A stretch of 31,625 nt of DNA from Paracoccaceae bacterium (GTDB lineage Bacteria > Pseudomonadota > Alphaproteobacteria > Rhodobacterales > Rhodobacteraceae). The stretch is taken from contig JALXER010000003.1 of assembly GCA_027069385.1 (NCBI GenBank), forward strand, positions 1 through 31,625, in the 5' to 3' direction. Position numbers and translations under genes: made by a program. The first letter of the stretch is position 1, and each line of letters starts with the position of its first letter. Positions 8,070 to 14,154 of this stretch are shown here, piece by piece. Below the pieces are notes generated by a model that did not search any database, was not told the DNA's origin, and saw only the letters and a list, made by a program, of their open reading frames with translations.

Positions 8070-8351
8070 ATGATAAAATCTGAATTGATTCAGCGCATTG
8101 CCGACGAAAACCCGCACCTTTATCAGCGGGATGTAGAGCGCATCGTCGGCACTGTTTTCGAAGAAATCACCGAAGCGCTGGCAAACGGCAAACGGGTGGA
8201 ATTGCGCGGATTTGGCGCGTTCTCTATCAAAACGCGCGAGGCCCGTTCGGGGCGCAATCCGCGCACCGGTGAAACGGTCTCGGTTGAAAAGAAATATGTG
8301 CCGTTCTTCAAGACCGGCAAGTTGCTGAGGGACCGTCTGAACGGCGGCTAA
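8070..8351 (+). CDS. ihfB: Integration host factor subunit beta
   Basis: A 93-residue DNA-bending protein of the HU/IHF family. The N-terminus MIKSELIQRIADENPHL is characteristic of IHF-beta. The beta-arm carries the DNA-intercalating tip RNPRTGE (Arg62, Asn63, Pro64), and the C-terminus has VPFFKTGKLLRDRLN. IhfB pairs with IhfA (not in this window) to make sharp bends in replication, recombination and transcription, including at sigma-54 promoters. The ATG at 8070 has AGGGA about eight bases upstream; the frame runs further upstream to 8025, but that extension has no similarity. Its position after rpsA is the same as in E. coli. Confidence 0.95.
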   Translation: MIKSELIQRIADENPHLYQRDVERIVGTVFEEITEALANGKRVELRGFGAFSIKTREARSGRNPRTGETVSVEKKYVPFFKTGKLLRDRLNGG

Positions 8352-8360
8352 AGGAAAAAA

Positions 8361-8696
8361 ATGCGGTATATCCGATACGCAATTCTGGCGGTTTTCCTGC
8401 TGGTTATGGTGCTGGTTGCGCTGGCCAACCGCACAGTCATCGAAGTGGCGCTTTTGCCCGATGAATTGCCCTATGCCGACATGCTGAAAATCAGCGTGCC
8501 GATGTTTGTGCTGATCTTTGCCGCGATCGGAGTCGGGCTGCTGCTCGGCTATTTTCTGGAGTTTTTCCGCGAACACAAGTTTCGCCGTCGGGCCGCGGTC
8601 AAATCCCGCGAGGTAGCGCGTCTTGATGCCGAGGTGAAAAAGCTGAAACAACAGGGCGGCCGGGATGACGACGACATTCTGGCGCTGCTCAACTAG
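8361..8696 (+). CDS. LapA-domain (DUF1049) small membrane protein
   Basis: A 111-residue inner-membrane protein with two membrane segments, about residues 5-23 and 42-66. Between them is the ANRTVIEVALLP segment typical of the LapA/DUF1049 family, and a basic, charged cytoplasmic tail follows. In E. coli LapA works with LapB in controlling lipopolysaccharide assembly; here there is no LapB (TPR) gene next door, so the same role is inferred only. AAAGGAAAAAA precedes the ATG at 8361, nine bases after the ihfB stop, and the stop codon TAG is immediately followed by the trpF ATG. This makes an ihfB-lapA-trpF transcription unit very likely. Confidence 0.85.
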   Translation: MRYIRYAILAVFLLVMVLVALANRTVIEVALLPDELPYADMLKISVPMFVLIFAAIGVGLLLGYFLEFFREHKFRRRAAVKSREVARLDAEVKKLKQQGGRDDDDILALLN

Positions 8697-9335
8697 ATGC
8701 ATGTCAAGATTTGCGGACTGAAAGATCCGCAAGCGGTTGCATGGGCCGTTGATGCCGGTGCGCGCTATATCGGCCTGAATTTTTTCCCTAAATCACCGCG
8801 GTTTGTTTCGATTGAAATGGCGGCGAAACTGGCGCAGGTCATACCGGTTGGCGTGGCCAAGGTTGCGTTAAGCGTCAACGCCGATGATGGCGAACTCGAC
8901 GCGATTGTTGCGGCGGTGCCGCTGGATATGCTGCAATTGCACGGCGCCGAAACGCCTGAACGGGTGGCGCAGGTCAAGGCGCGCTATGGCCTGCCGGTGA
9001 TCAAGGCCGTGGGCATTGCCGATGAATCGGACCTGCCGGCGCTGGCCGCATTTGGCGCGGTGGCCGACCAGATACTGGTCGATGCCAAACCGCCCCGCAA
9101 CGCCGACCTGCCCGGCGGCAACGGCTTGCCTTTTGACTGGCGGCTGATTGCCAAACGGCGCTGGCCGGTGCCGTGGATGCTGGCCGGTGGCCTGACCCCT
9201 GACAACGTAGCCGAGGCCATCCGCCTGACCGGTGCCACGCAGGTTGACGTTTCTTCGGGTGTCGAAAGCGCCCCCGGAATCAAGGACCCTGCGCGCATCA
9301 AAGCCTTTGTTGAAGCTGCGCAACAGTTGGGTTAA
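8697..9335 (+). CDS. trpF: Phosphoribosylanthranilate isomerase
   Basis: A 212-residue TIM-barrel enzyme that converts N-(5'-phosphoribosyl)anthranilate to its ribulose form (CdRP) in tryptophan synthesis. The family's catalytic cysteine is Cys6 in VKICGL, and the general acid is Asp129 in ILVDAK. The phosphate-binding loops WMLAGGLTPDNVAEAI and VDVSSGVESAPGIKD are conserved. The start ATG abuts the lapA stop codon with no spacer and there is no clear ribosome site, so translational coupling is likely. trpB follows after 33 bases. trpA, trpC, trpD and trpE are not in this window. Confidence 0.95.
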   Translation: MHVKICGLKDPQAVAWAVDAGARYIGLNFFPKSPRFVSIEMAAKLAQVIPVGVAKVALSVNADDGELDAIVAAVPLDMLQLHGAETPERVAQVKARYGLPVIKAVGIADESDLPALAAFGAVADQILVDAKPPRNADLPGGNGLPFDWRLIAKRRWPVPWMLAGGLTPDNVAEAIRLTGATQVDVSSGVESAPGIKDPARIKAFVEAAQQLG

Positions 9336-9368
9336 ACAGGGCCGAACCATCAGGTAAAGGCGCTGCTC

Positions 9369-10589
9369 ATGTCAGAAATTTCACGCAATTCCCTACGGCA
9401 AGGCCCCGACGAACAGGGCCGTTACGGCATTCATGGCGGGCGGTTTGTGTCCGAAACGCTGATGCCGCTGATACTGGAGCTGGAAGCGCAGTACGAGCAT
9501 GCCAAAACCGATGACAGTTTCTGGGACGAGATGGCGCATCTCTGGAAACATTACGTCGGCCGCCCCAGCCCGCTTTACCATGCCGAACGGCTGAGCGAGC
9601 ATTTCGGCGGGGCCAAGGTTTACCTGAAGCGGGACGAGCTAAATCACACCGGCGCGCATAAAATCAACAACGTGCTTGGGCAGATCCTGCTGGCGCGGCG
9701 CATGGGTAAAAAGCGGATCATTGCCGAAACCGGCGCGGGGCAGCACGGCGTTGCCACGGCCACCGTCTGTGCCAAGTTTGGCCTGAAATGCGTGGTTTTC
9801 ATGGGGAAAACCGACGTGGACCGGCAATCTCCCAACGTGTTCCGCATGAAGCTTTTGGGGGCCGAGGTGGTGCCGGTGACCGCTGGCCGCGGCACCCTGA
9901 AAGACGCGATGAACGAGGCGATGCGCGACTGGGTCACCAATGTGGATGAAACGTTTTACTGCATCGGCACGGTTGCTGGCCCGCACCCCTACCCCGCCAT
10001 GGTCCGCGATTTCCAGACCATTATCGGGCGGGAAACCCGCTGGCAGATGGAAGAGGCCGAGGGCCGCTTGCCCGACAGTCTGGTCGCCTGCATCGGGGGT
10101 GGCTCTAACGCCATGGGGCTGTTTCACCCGTTTCTAGACGACGATTCCGTGCGGATAATCGGGGTAGAAGCCGGTGGCCACGGCGTGGATGACCGCATGG
10201 AACACGCCGCCAGTATTTCCGGCGGCCGCCCCGGTGTGCTGCACGGCAACCGCACCTATCTGCTTCAGGACGAGGACGGGCAGATCCTTGAGGGCCACTC
10301 GATTTCCGCCGGGCTGGACTATCCCGGGATCGGCCCCGAACATTCATGGCTGCACGATATCGGGCGGGTGGAATACCGTTCGGTGACCGATGCCGAGGCG
10401 CTGGACGCCTTTCAGCTGCTTTGCGCGACCGAGGGCATTATTCCCGCGCTCGAATCCTCGCACGCGCTGGCTTACGCCGCCAAGATCGCGTCCGACCTGC
10501 CGAGCGACCACCTGATGGTCGTCAACCTGAGCGGCCGCGGGGATAAGGATATTTTCTCGGTGGCCGAGCACCTGAAGGTCACATTGTGA
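9369..10589 (+). CDS. trpB: Tryptophan synthase beta chain
   Basis: A 406-residue PLP enzyme that condenses indole with serine to make tryptophan, working with TrpA. Lys98 in LNHTGAHKINN is the Schiff-base lysine, Glu120 in IIAETGAGQHG is the catalytic acid, and GGGSNA at residues 243-248 binds the PLP phosphate. Length and motifs match the canonical TrpB1 type that requires an alpha subunit. The ATG at 9369 has AAAGG about nine bases upstream. The gene ends the ihfB-lapA-trpF-trpB run; no trpA follows, so the alpha subunit must be encoded elsewhere. Confidence 0.97.
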   Translation: MSEISRNSLRQGPDEQGRYGIHGGRFVSETLMPLILELEAQYEHAKTDDSFWDEMAHLWKHYVGRPSPLYHAERLSEHFGGAKVYLKRDELNHTGAHKINNVLGQILLARRMGKKRIIAETGAGQHGVATATVCAKFGLKCVVFMGKTDVDRQSPNVFRMKLLGAEVVPVTAGRGTLKDAMNEAMRDWVTNVDETFYCIGTVAGPHPYPAMVRDFQTIIGRETRWQMEEAEGRLPDSLVACIGGGSNAMGLFHPFLDDDSVRIIGVEAGGHGVDDRMEHAASISGGRPGVLHGNRTYLLQDEDGQILEGHSISAGLDYPGIGPEHSWLHDIGRVEYRSVTDAEALDAFQLLCATEGIIPALESSHALAYAAKIASDLPSDHLMVVNLSGRGDKDIFSVAEHLKVTL

Positions 10590-10680
10590 TATAATTGCCA
10601 CGCCGAGCAATTTCTTTGCAACCCGCTGTTGCGCCGAATCGCGCCCCCGCCCTATAGGGTGCACGCCTCCCACTCGGGAG

Positions 10681-10749
10681 CATGTTTAGCGGTTGGTGTT
10701 GCAACACCGCCGGTGCGCGGGGCCTTGCCTTTGTCGTATGCCGAACATG
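10681..10749 (+). other. Possible structured 5' domain closed by CATGTT/AACATG
   Basis: CATGTT at 10681-10686 can pair with AACATG at 10744-10749, enclosing a 57-base interior that contains the perfect palindrome GGTGTTGCAACACC (10695-10708). The palindrome could be a hairpin in RNA or a dyad operator in DNA. It ends just before the tRNA-like part, so it may be its promoter or operator region or the front of the same RNA. Confidence 0.3.
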
Positions 10750-10776
10750 TAAACGCGGGAATGGCTCAACGGGTCA

Positions 10777-10806
10777 TCCAGAAATGGACGTTGGTTCGAC
10801 TCCAAC
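10777..10806 (+). ncRNA. Isolated tRNA T-arm with a GAAA mini-hairpin (tRNA-like element A)
   Basis: A short hairpin TCCA-GAAA-TGGA (10777-10788) is followed at once by a perfect T-arm: stem GTTGG (10790-10794), loop TTCGACT (10795-10801), stem CCAAC (10802-10806). The loop fits the universal TTCRANY pattern. Upstream, GCGGGAATGGCTCAACGGGT (10755-10774) looks like the beginning of a tRNA up to the D-loop, but the rest of the D-arm and a normal anticodon arm are missing. Element B starts directly after it. Read as a remnant or as a deliberate second tRNA-like module in a composite RNA; exact ends are unknown. Confidence 0.5.
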
Positions 10807-10877
10807 ATCGAGTAGCTCATTCGGTAGAGCAATAGACTTGTGATCTATGTGTAGCCGGTTCGAATCCGGCCTCAAAC
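10806..10877 (+). ncRNA. tRNA-like RNA (element B), anticodon position TGT, poor acceptor stem
   Basis: Bases 10813-10870 fold as a near-perfect tRNA core. T8-A9 are followed by the D-stem GCTC/GAGC (10815-10818, 10827-10830), with GG in the loop for tertiary contact. The anticodon stem ATAGA/TCTAT (10832-10836, 10844-10848) has loop CTTGTGA with U33. The T-stem GCCGG/CCGGC (10854-10858, 10866-10870) has loop TTCGAAT. The anticodon position reads TGT (threonine). The acceptor stem is bad: only three pairs next to the core (10810-10812 with 10871-10873) plus scattered matches, and no CCA is encoded. An ordinary tRNA is therefore unlikely. It lies upstream of an SPFH/Band-7 gene on the same strand, the context in which a novel tRNA-like RNA has been reported for RNA-repair systems. 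Confidence 0.65.
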
Positions 10878-11178
10878 CGCCGAAAGGCAAAAATTGGTTC
10901 CCGGAACCGGCTTGTGAAGCTGGCTCTGGCGGGGGGCATGCCCCCTAAAAGGACCGGCAACACCTTGGGGAATGTCCGCCCGGGGGATGAAGAATTGGGC
11001 CTGTCGGGGCCAGGTGCGGGTGCTTTCGAGCCCCAAACCCCGCCCCGCCACGCGCGCTCCGCTCTCTCTTGGGCCGCCAAACGCCAAGCCGCCGGTTTCG
11101 GGCGCTTTCACTTTAACCCCCAACCCAACCTCAGGAGTTCGCTTTGCGACGACGATAATCAATTAAAGGATCAAGAAA

Positions 11179-12312
11179 ATGACAAATCTAGTGGATTTAC
11201 TTACCAACACTAAACGGGTGGTGGTGGCCGAAAACCAGCGGGCGCTGGTAACCCGAAAGGGCCGTTTTGCTGACATTCTGAAAGCTGGCGAACACCGGCT
11301 GAAGGCAGATGCCGAGGTTCAGGTGTTTGACCTGAGCATGCCCGAATTTGTCACGCCTTTGAATGATGCGTTGTGGCGCGAAAAGCCCGATTTGGCCGAG
11401 GCGCATTTGCTGCGCGTTACGGCTGGCGAGGGCGAGGTCAAAGTGGTCAGCCATGATGGCCGTCCGCGCTTTGTGCTGGGGCCAACCAACCGCAAAACCT
11501 TGTGGCTGGACGCCGGGCCTTGGGATATCGAAACCATTGATATCACAACGGAACTGGCGATTGAACCCAAGCTGGGCCAAAAGCTGCGCAAGGCCGGATT
11601 TCTGAAGTCGGTCACCACAATTGCGGTGCCTGACGGCTGGGTCGGCCTGCTGGAGGTAGACGGGACGTTCACGCGGGTTCTGCGTTCGGGCACCCATTTC
11701 TTCTGGGCCGTTGCTCAGGTGGTAAAGGCCAAGCTGGTCGATACCCGCTGGCGCGCGCATGATGTGACCGGGCAGGAAATCCTGACCAAGGACAGGGTGA
11801 CCCTGCGGGTCAACCTCGCCGCCGATTTCCGGGTTGATGACCCGCTAAAAGCGGTGACCAGGGTCAAGGATTTCGAGGAGGCCCTGCATCGTGCCCTCCA
11901 GTTTGCTTTTCGCAAGACGCTGGGGGCCCGCACGCTGGACGACCTGCTGGCCGAAAAGGTGAGCGTGGACACCGAGGCCGCCGACAAGGTTCGTGCCGAG
12001 ATGGCCGAAATCGGGGTCGAACTGGGTGAAATCGCGTTGAAAGACGTGATCCTGCCCGGCGAGATGCGCGACATCCTGAACCAGGTTGTGGCTGCCACCA
12101 AGGCTGCCGAGGCCAACGTGATCAAACGGCGCGAGGAAACCAACGCCACGCGCTCGCTGCTCAACACCGCCAAGGTGATGGCCGAAAACCCGGTGATGCT
12201 CCGGCTGAAAGAGCTGGAAGCACTGGAGACCATCGCCGGCAAGGTCGACCAGTTGACCGTGCATAGCGGCACCGATGGTCTGATGAACGATCTGGTGCGC
12301 CTGCGCGACTAG
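11179..12312 (+). CDS. SPFH/Band-7 domain protein, slipin-like
   Basis: A 377-residue SPFH (stomatin/prohibitin/flotillin) protein. The Band-7 domain runs from about residue 147 (AVPDGWVGLLEVDGTFTRVL) to 300. It is followed by the helical oligomerisation region with VVAATKAAEANVIKRREETN, typical of slipins, and a C-terminal helix. An N-terminal segment (residues 13-42, RVVVAENQRALVTRKGRFADILKAGEHRL) resembles the start of the Band-7 fold, as if the front half were duplicated. Unlike ordinary stomatins there is no N-terminal membrane anchor, so it may be soluble or peripheral. AAAGGA lies eight bases before the ATG. The tRNA-like RNA 300 bases upstream on the same strand suggests an RNA-linked scaffold role, as proposed for SPFH proteins in RNA-repair islands. 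No RNA ligase gene is present here. Confidence 0.82.
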   Translation: MTNLVDLLTNTKRVVVAENQRALVTRKGRFADILKAGEHRLKADAEVQVFDLSMPEFVTPLNDALWREKPDLAEAHLLRVTAGEGEVKVVSHDGRPRFVLGPTNRKTLWLDAGPWDIETIDITTELAIEPKLGQKLRKAGFLKSVTTIAVPDGWVGLLEVDGTFTRVLRSGTHFFWAVAQVVKAKLVDTRWRAHDVTGQEILTKDRVTLRVNLAADFRVDDPLKAVTRVKDFEEALHRALQFAFRKTLGARTLDDLLAEKVSVDTEAADKVRAEMAEIGVELGEIALKDVILPGEMRDILNQVVAATKAAEANVIKRREETNATRSLLNTAKVMAENPVMLRLKELEALETIAGKVDQLTVHSGTDGLMNDLVRLRD

Positions 12313-12317
12313 ACAAA

Positions 12318-12342
12318 GCCCCGCCCGTTTTTCGGGCGGGGC
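12318..12342 (+). terminator. Hairpin after the SPFH gene
   Basis: A perfect 10-bp GC-rich stem GCCCCGCCCG/CGGGCGGGGC with a TTTTT loop lies five bases after the SPFH stop codon. There is no T-run behind it (AGTTTGCGC follows), so it may be a strong pause, an mRNA-protecting hairpin or a weak terminator. Confidence 0.65.
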
Positions 12343-12420
12343 AGTTTGCGCTTGTATTGTATGTGAATAAGCCTATGTAAGGCGCTTGCCATATGTGGCG
12401 CGTTTTATGAGAGAGAGAAA

Positions 12421-12792
12421 ATGGCTGATTTTAAACTGGGCGAGATTGTCGCCCTGACCCCCGGTTCCCCGCGCATGGCGGTAGAGAAAATCGAGGGGGA
12501 TATGGTTTCGACCGTGTGGTGCAACGAAGGCACCATTCACCGCGATACCTTTCACAAGATGATCATCAAGAAGTGGGAAGTCCGCGAGGGCGGCGACCGG
12601 GGTGGTTATAAAGGCGGCGGTGATCGTGGCGGCTATAAGGGCGGCGGAGATCGCGGCGGCTATAAGGGCGGCGGCAAGCCTTACAGCGGTGATCGCGAAG
12701 GCGGCGGAAAACGTTTTGACGACCGCGCCCCCAAGGGCAAACCCGGCTGGGACGGCAAACCGCGCGAGAAAAAATTCTTTCGCAAAGACTGA
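12421..12792 (+). CDS. DUF2158 (YodC-like) protein with Gly/Arg/Tyr repeat tail
   Basis: A 123-residue protein in two parts. Residues 1-52 match the small DUF2158 beta-barrel family (FKLGEIVALTPGSPRMAVE and VSTVWCNEG), whose function is unknown. The rest is low-complexity: three exact copies of the nine-residue unit GGDRGGYKG (residues 57-83), then a basic glycine-rich end with KREKK-type charge. RGG/GGY-like tails often bind RNA or drive condensates, but that is an inference. The ATG at 12421 follows a purine-rich GAGAGAGAAA. It is 108 bases after the SPFH gene on the same strand, with a hairpin between, so cotranscription is possible but not certain. It is convergent with the nor cluster. 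Confidence 0.75.
   Translation: MADFKLGEIVALTPGSPRMAVEKIEGDMVSTVWCNEGTIHRDTFHKMIIKKWEVREGGDRGGYKGGGDRGGYKGGGDRGGYKGGGKPYSGDREGGGKRFDDRAPKGKPGWDGKPREKKFFRKD
12589..12669 (+). repeat. Three 27-bp in-frame tandem repeats
   Basis: Three 27-base units encode identical GGDRGGYKG peptides but differ at several third codon positions. The peptide is therefore under selection, and the array is not a very recent slippage product. Confidence 0.85.
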
Positions 12793-12814
12793 CATGTGAC
12801 AAAGCCGCGGATCA

Positions 12815-12832
12815 CCCAACGGGCGCCGTGGG
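12815..12832. terminator. Possible convergent terminator
   Basis: CCC-a-ACGG, a GCG loop, then CCGTGGG form a short GC-rich hairpin with one bulge in the 57-base gap between the convergent DUF2158 gene and the last gene of the nor cluster. On the plus strand it is followed by GGTTTATGG. No real T-run is seen on either side. Confidence 0.35.
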
Positions 12833-12849
12833 GTTTATGGGTCTACGCC

Positions 12850-13089
12850 CTAGTCCTGTTCGGCCTGCGTAATCAGCTTGTGGATATGGCGGGCGAACAG
12901 CCAGGTAAAGGGAACGCCGATTATGGCTCCGGCGATAATCGACAGCATCGGGCTGAATGCGTTCATGCCGACGGCCTGAACCAGCAGACCGATGAAAAAG
13001 ATATTGATTGCCGCCGCGCCAAAGCCAAGCGGATAAAGCGCGGCGGTAATTTTCCAGACCGGCCAGCGTTTGCGCGGGCCTTGGGTCAT
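12850..13089 (-). CDS. Small membrane protein at the end of the nor cluster
   Basis: A 79-residue protein with two clear membrane segments: residues about 13-35 (VWKITAALYPLGFGAAAINIFF onward) and about 48-66 (MLSIIAGAIIGVPFTWLFA). A basic start (MTQGPRKRWP) suggests the N-terminus is cytoplasmic. The ATG at 13089 overlaps the TGA of the preceding gene (TCAT on the plus strand), so the two are translationally coupled. The frame is open further upstream to 13161, but the coupling and the hydrophobic pattern favour 13089. I do not recognise the family. Its place at the end of norCBQDEF points to nitric oxide reductase assembly or to protecting the cell from NO, by position only. Confidence 0.7.
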   Translation of the reverse strand: MTQGPRKRWPVWKITAALYPLGFGAAAINIFFIGLLVQAVGMNAFSPMLSIIAGAIIGVPFTWLFARHIHKLITQAEQD

Positions 13090-13283
13090 TTCTTGCGATA
13101 GACCGATTTTTGCACCGCATAAAGCGCGACAAACATCGCAAGTGCGGTGCCGATCAGCCACCAGGTTGCCTCGCCGATGTCGTGGGTCAGGGCTTCGGCC
13201 AGGTGGTCGCGGGGCGACAGGGTATCCTGGGCAAAGGCCGGTGATGCCAGCAGCAGCCAGAATGCAGGGGTCAGGAAACGCAT
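13086..13283 (-). CDS. Small protein with N-terminal signal and one membrane segment, nor cluster
   Basis: A 65-residue protein. MRFLTPAFWLLLASPAFAQDT is a classical cleavable signal peptide with a probable AFA-Q cut, then a short periplasmic acidic and histidine-containing stretch (LSPRDHLAEALTHDIGE), one membrane helix (WWLIGTALAMFVALYAV) and a basic cytoplasmic tail (QKSVYRKK). AAGGAG sits about seven bases before the ATG at 13283; the frame runs on upstream but that part overlaps norF. It is not a family I recognise. The gene is coupled to the following 79-residue membrane protein and lies behind a perfect FNR-type box, so the pair may have its own low-oxygen promoter. Confidence 0.7.
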   Translation of the reverse strand: MRFLTPAFWLLLASPAFAQDTLSPRDHLAEALTHDIGEATWWLIGTALAMFVALYAVQKSVYRKK

Positions 13284-13337
13284 ATCTTCTCCTTTTTGGT
13301 TTTCGCCCGAGCCTAAGGGGTTTGTGGCCGGACGGCG

Positions 13338-13351
13338 TTGATATTGATCAA
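13338..13351 (-). promoter_or_regulatory. Perfect FNR/Anr-type box before the two small nor-cluster genes
   Basis: TTGAT-ATTG-ATCAA is an exact match to the FNR consensus half-sites with the right four-base spacer. Its centre (13344.5) is about 61 bases from the ATG at 13283. If it acts at -41.5 this leaves a leader of about 20 bases. It overlaps the norF stop codon, so it is well placed for an internal promoter driving the last two genes. Confidence 0.65.
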
Positions 13352-13608
13352 GCGCGCAGGACGGGCAGAAGGTAAAGCCCGAAAGCAACAATCAAAAACA
13401 GCATCACCGTGCCGTTAAAGCCGCGCCGCCAGAACCGCGACGGGCCAAGGCCAAGATAGCCGTTCAGAATCACCCGCGCTTTCCAGCCCGACAGCACCAG
13501 CAGGGCCAGCGCGCCACCGGTGGCCAGCGCGGTCAGTTGCCCCGACAGCGCCGTGGTGGTGGCGCTAAGCAGGATCAGGGTGATGAATGCTTTGGTGAGC
13601 GGGGTCAT
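13348..13608 (-). CDS. norF: NorF-like small membrane protein
   Basis: An 86-residue protein with three likely membrane segments (about residues 5-21, 27-41 and 63-82). Size, hydrophobic pattern and position directly after norE match NorF of Paracoccus-type norCBQDEF operons. NorF is needed for full nitric oxide reductase activity, but its exact role is not settled. GAGGT lies seven bases before the ATG at 13608, and the norE stop is only three bases upstream. Small proteins of this kind diverge fast, so position carries much of the assignment. Confidence 0.75.
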   Translation of the reverse strand: MTPLTKAFITLILLSATTTALSGQLTALATGGALALLVLSGWKARVILNGYLGLGPSRFWRRGFNGTVMLFLIVAFGLYLLPVLRA

Positions 13609-13611
13609 GGG

Positions 13612-14154
13612 TTACCTCAGCAAATAGATGACGGGAAACAGCAGCACCCAGACCAGATCAACCATATGCCAGAAGCTGGCTCCGGCCTCGACGGCGGCTT
13701 TGCCCGGCTTCCAGATCAGCAGGGCGAAAATGACGATACCGGCGATAACATGCATGGCGTGAAAGCCGGTCAGCAGGTAGTAAAACATGAAAAAATCATT
13801 GGTTTCGATGCTGATGCCGTGTTGTGATTTGGCGATATATTCCAAGGATTTGATCCACAGAAACAGGATGCCAAGCAGCGCAGCCCCACCCAGATAAAGC
13901 CGAGTTTTGCCCGTACTAACCCCCGCATACCGGCTGGCCATGGCGGCCAGATAGCCGCTGGTGACCAGCACAATCGTATTGATCGCCCCCAGCGTGCGGT
14001 TCAGGGTGTCTTGCGAGTTGGCAAACAGCTCGGGGTTCTGGGCGCGCAGGGCCAGAAATACCAGCAACCCCGCGCCAAACACCAGCAATTCGCTGACAAT
14101 CAGCACCCAGATCATCAACTCGCCGGGCAGCTCGTCTATGACATGTTTACTCAT
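13612..14154 (-). CDS. norE: NorE, cytochrome c oxidase subunit III-like protein
   Basis: A 180-residue membrane protein of the COX3 family with five likely helices. Recognisable segments are PGELMIWVLIVSELLVFGAGLLVF near the start, the FFMFYYLLTGFHAMHVIAGI segment with its conserved Tyr/Gly/His residues, and ASFWHMVDLVWVLLFPVIYLL at the end. NorE is a helper for the NO reductase and is not a catalytic subunit. The ATG at 14154 overlaps the norD stop (ATGA), giving translational coupling. An upstream extension to 14259 in the same frame would lie within norD and does not look like COX3. norF follows after three bases. Confidence 0.9.
   Translation of the reverse strand: MSKHVIDELPGELMIWVLIVSELLVFGAGLLVFLALRAQNPELFANSQDTLNRTLGAINTIVLVTSGYLAAMASRYAGVSTGKTRLYLGGAALLGILFLWIKSLEYIAKSQHGISIETNDFFMFYYLLTGFHAMHVIAGIVIFALLIWKPGKAAVEAGASFWHMVDLVWVLLFPVIYLLR

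Larger units (their letters stand above)
10590..11178. other. 589-base non-coding region rich in RNA-like structure
   Basis: No credible gene lies between trpB and the SPFH gene. From left to right there are a 10-bp palindrome CCCTATAGGG (10650-10659), a CTCCC/GGGAG hairpin (10667-10680), CATGTT paired at distance with AACATG (10681-10686 with 10744-10749), a perfect 14-bp palindrome (10695-10708), the tRNA-like elements (10777-10877), a GCC-GAAA-GGC hairpin (10879-10888), GGTTC/GAACC (10896-10908), a 7-bp stem with one G-T pair (10907-10923) and a 14-bp palindrome (10932-10945). From about 10950 to 11150 the sequence is GC-rich with no clear motif. AAAGGA at 11165-11170 is the SPFH ribosome site. 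Confidence 0.65.

Noticed and set aside
10806..10877. An ordinary threonine tRNA gene (TGT anticodon)
   Set aside because: The arms are good, but the acceptor stem has only three reliable pairs next to the core, position 1-72 does not pair, no CCA is encoded, and a second T-arm abuts its 5' end.
10629..11080. Small open frames on both strands between trpB and the SPFH gene
   Set aside because: They cross the tRNA-like arms and palindromes, lack ribosome sites and show no protein-like composition.
12589..12669. CRISPR-like direct repeats
   Set aside because: The repeats are contiguous 27-base units without spacers, in frame, and code for a repeated peptide inside a gene.
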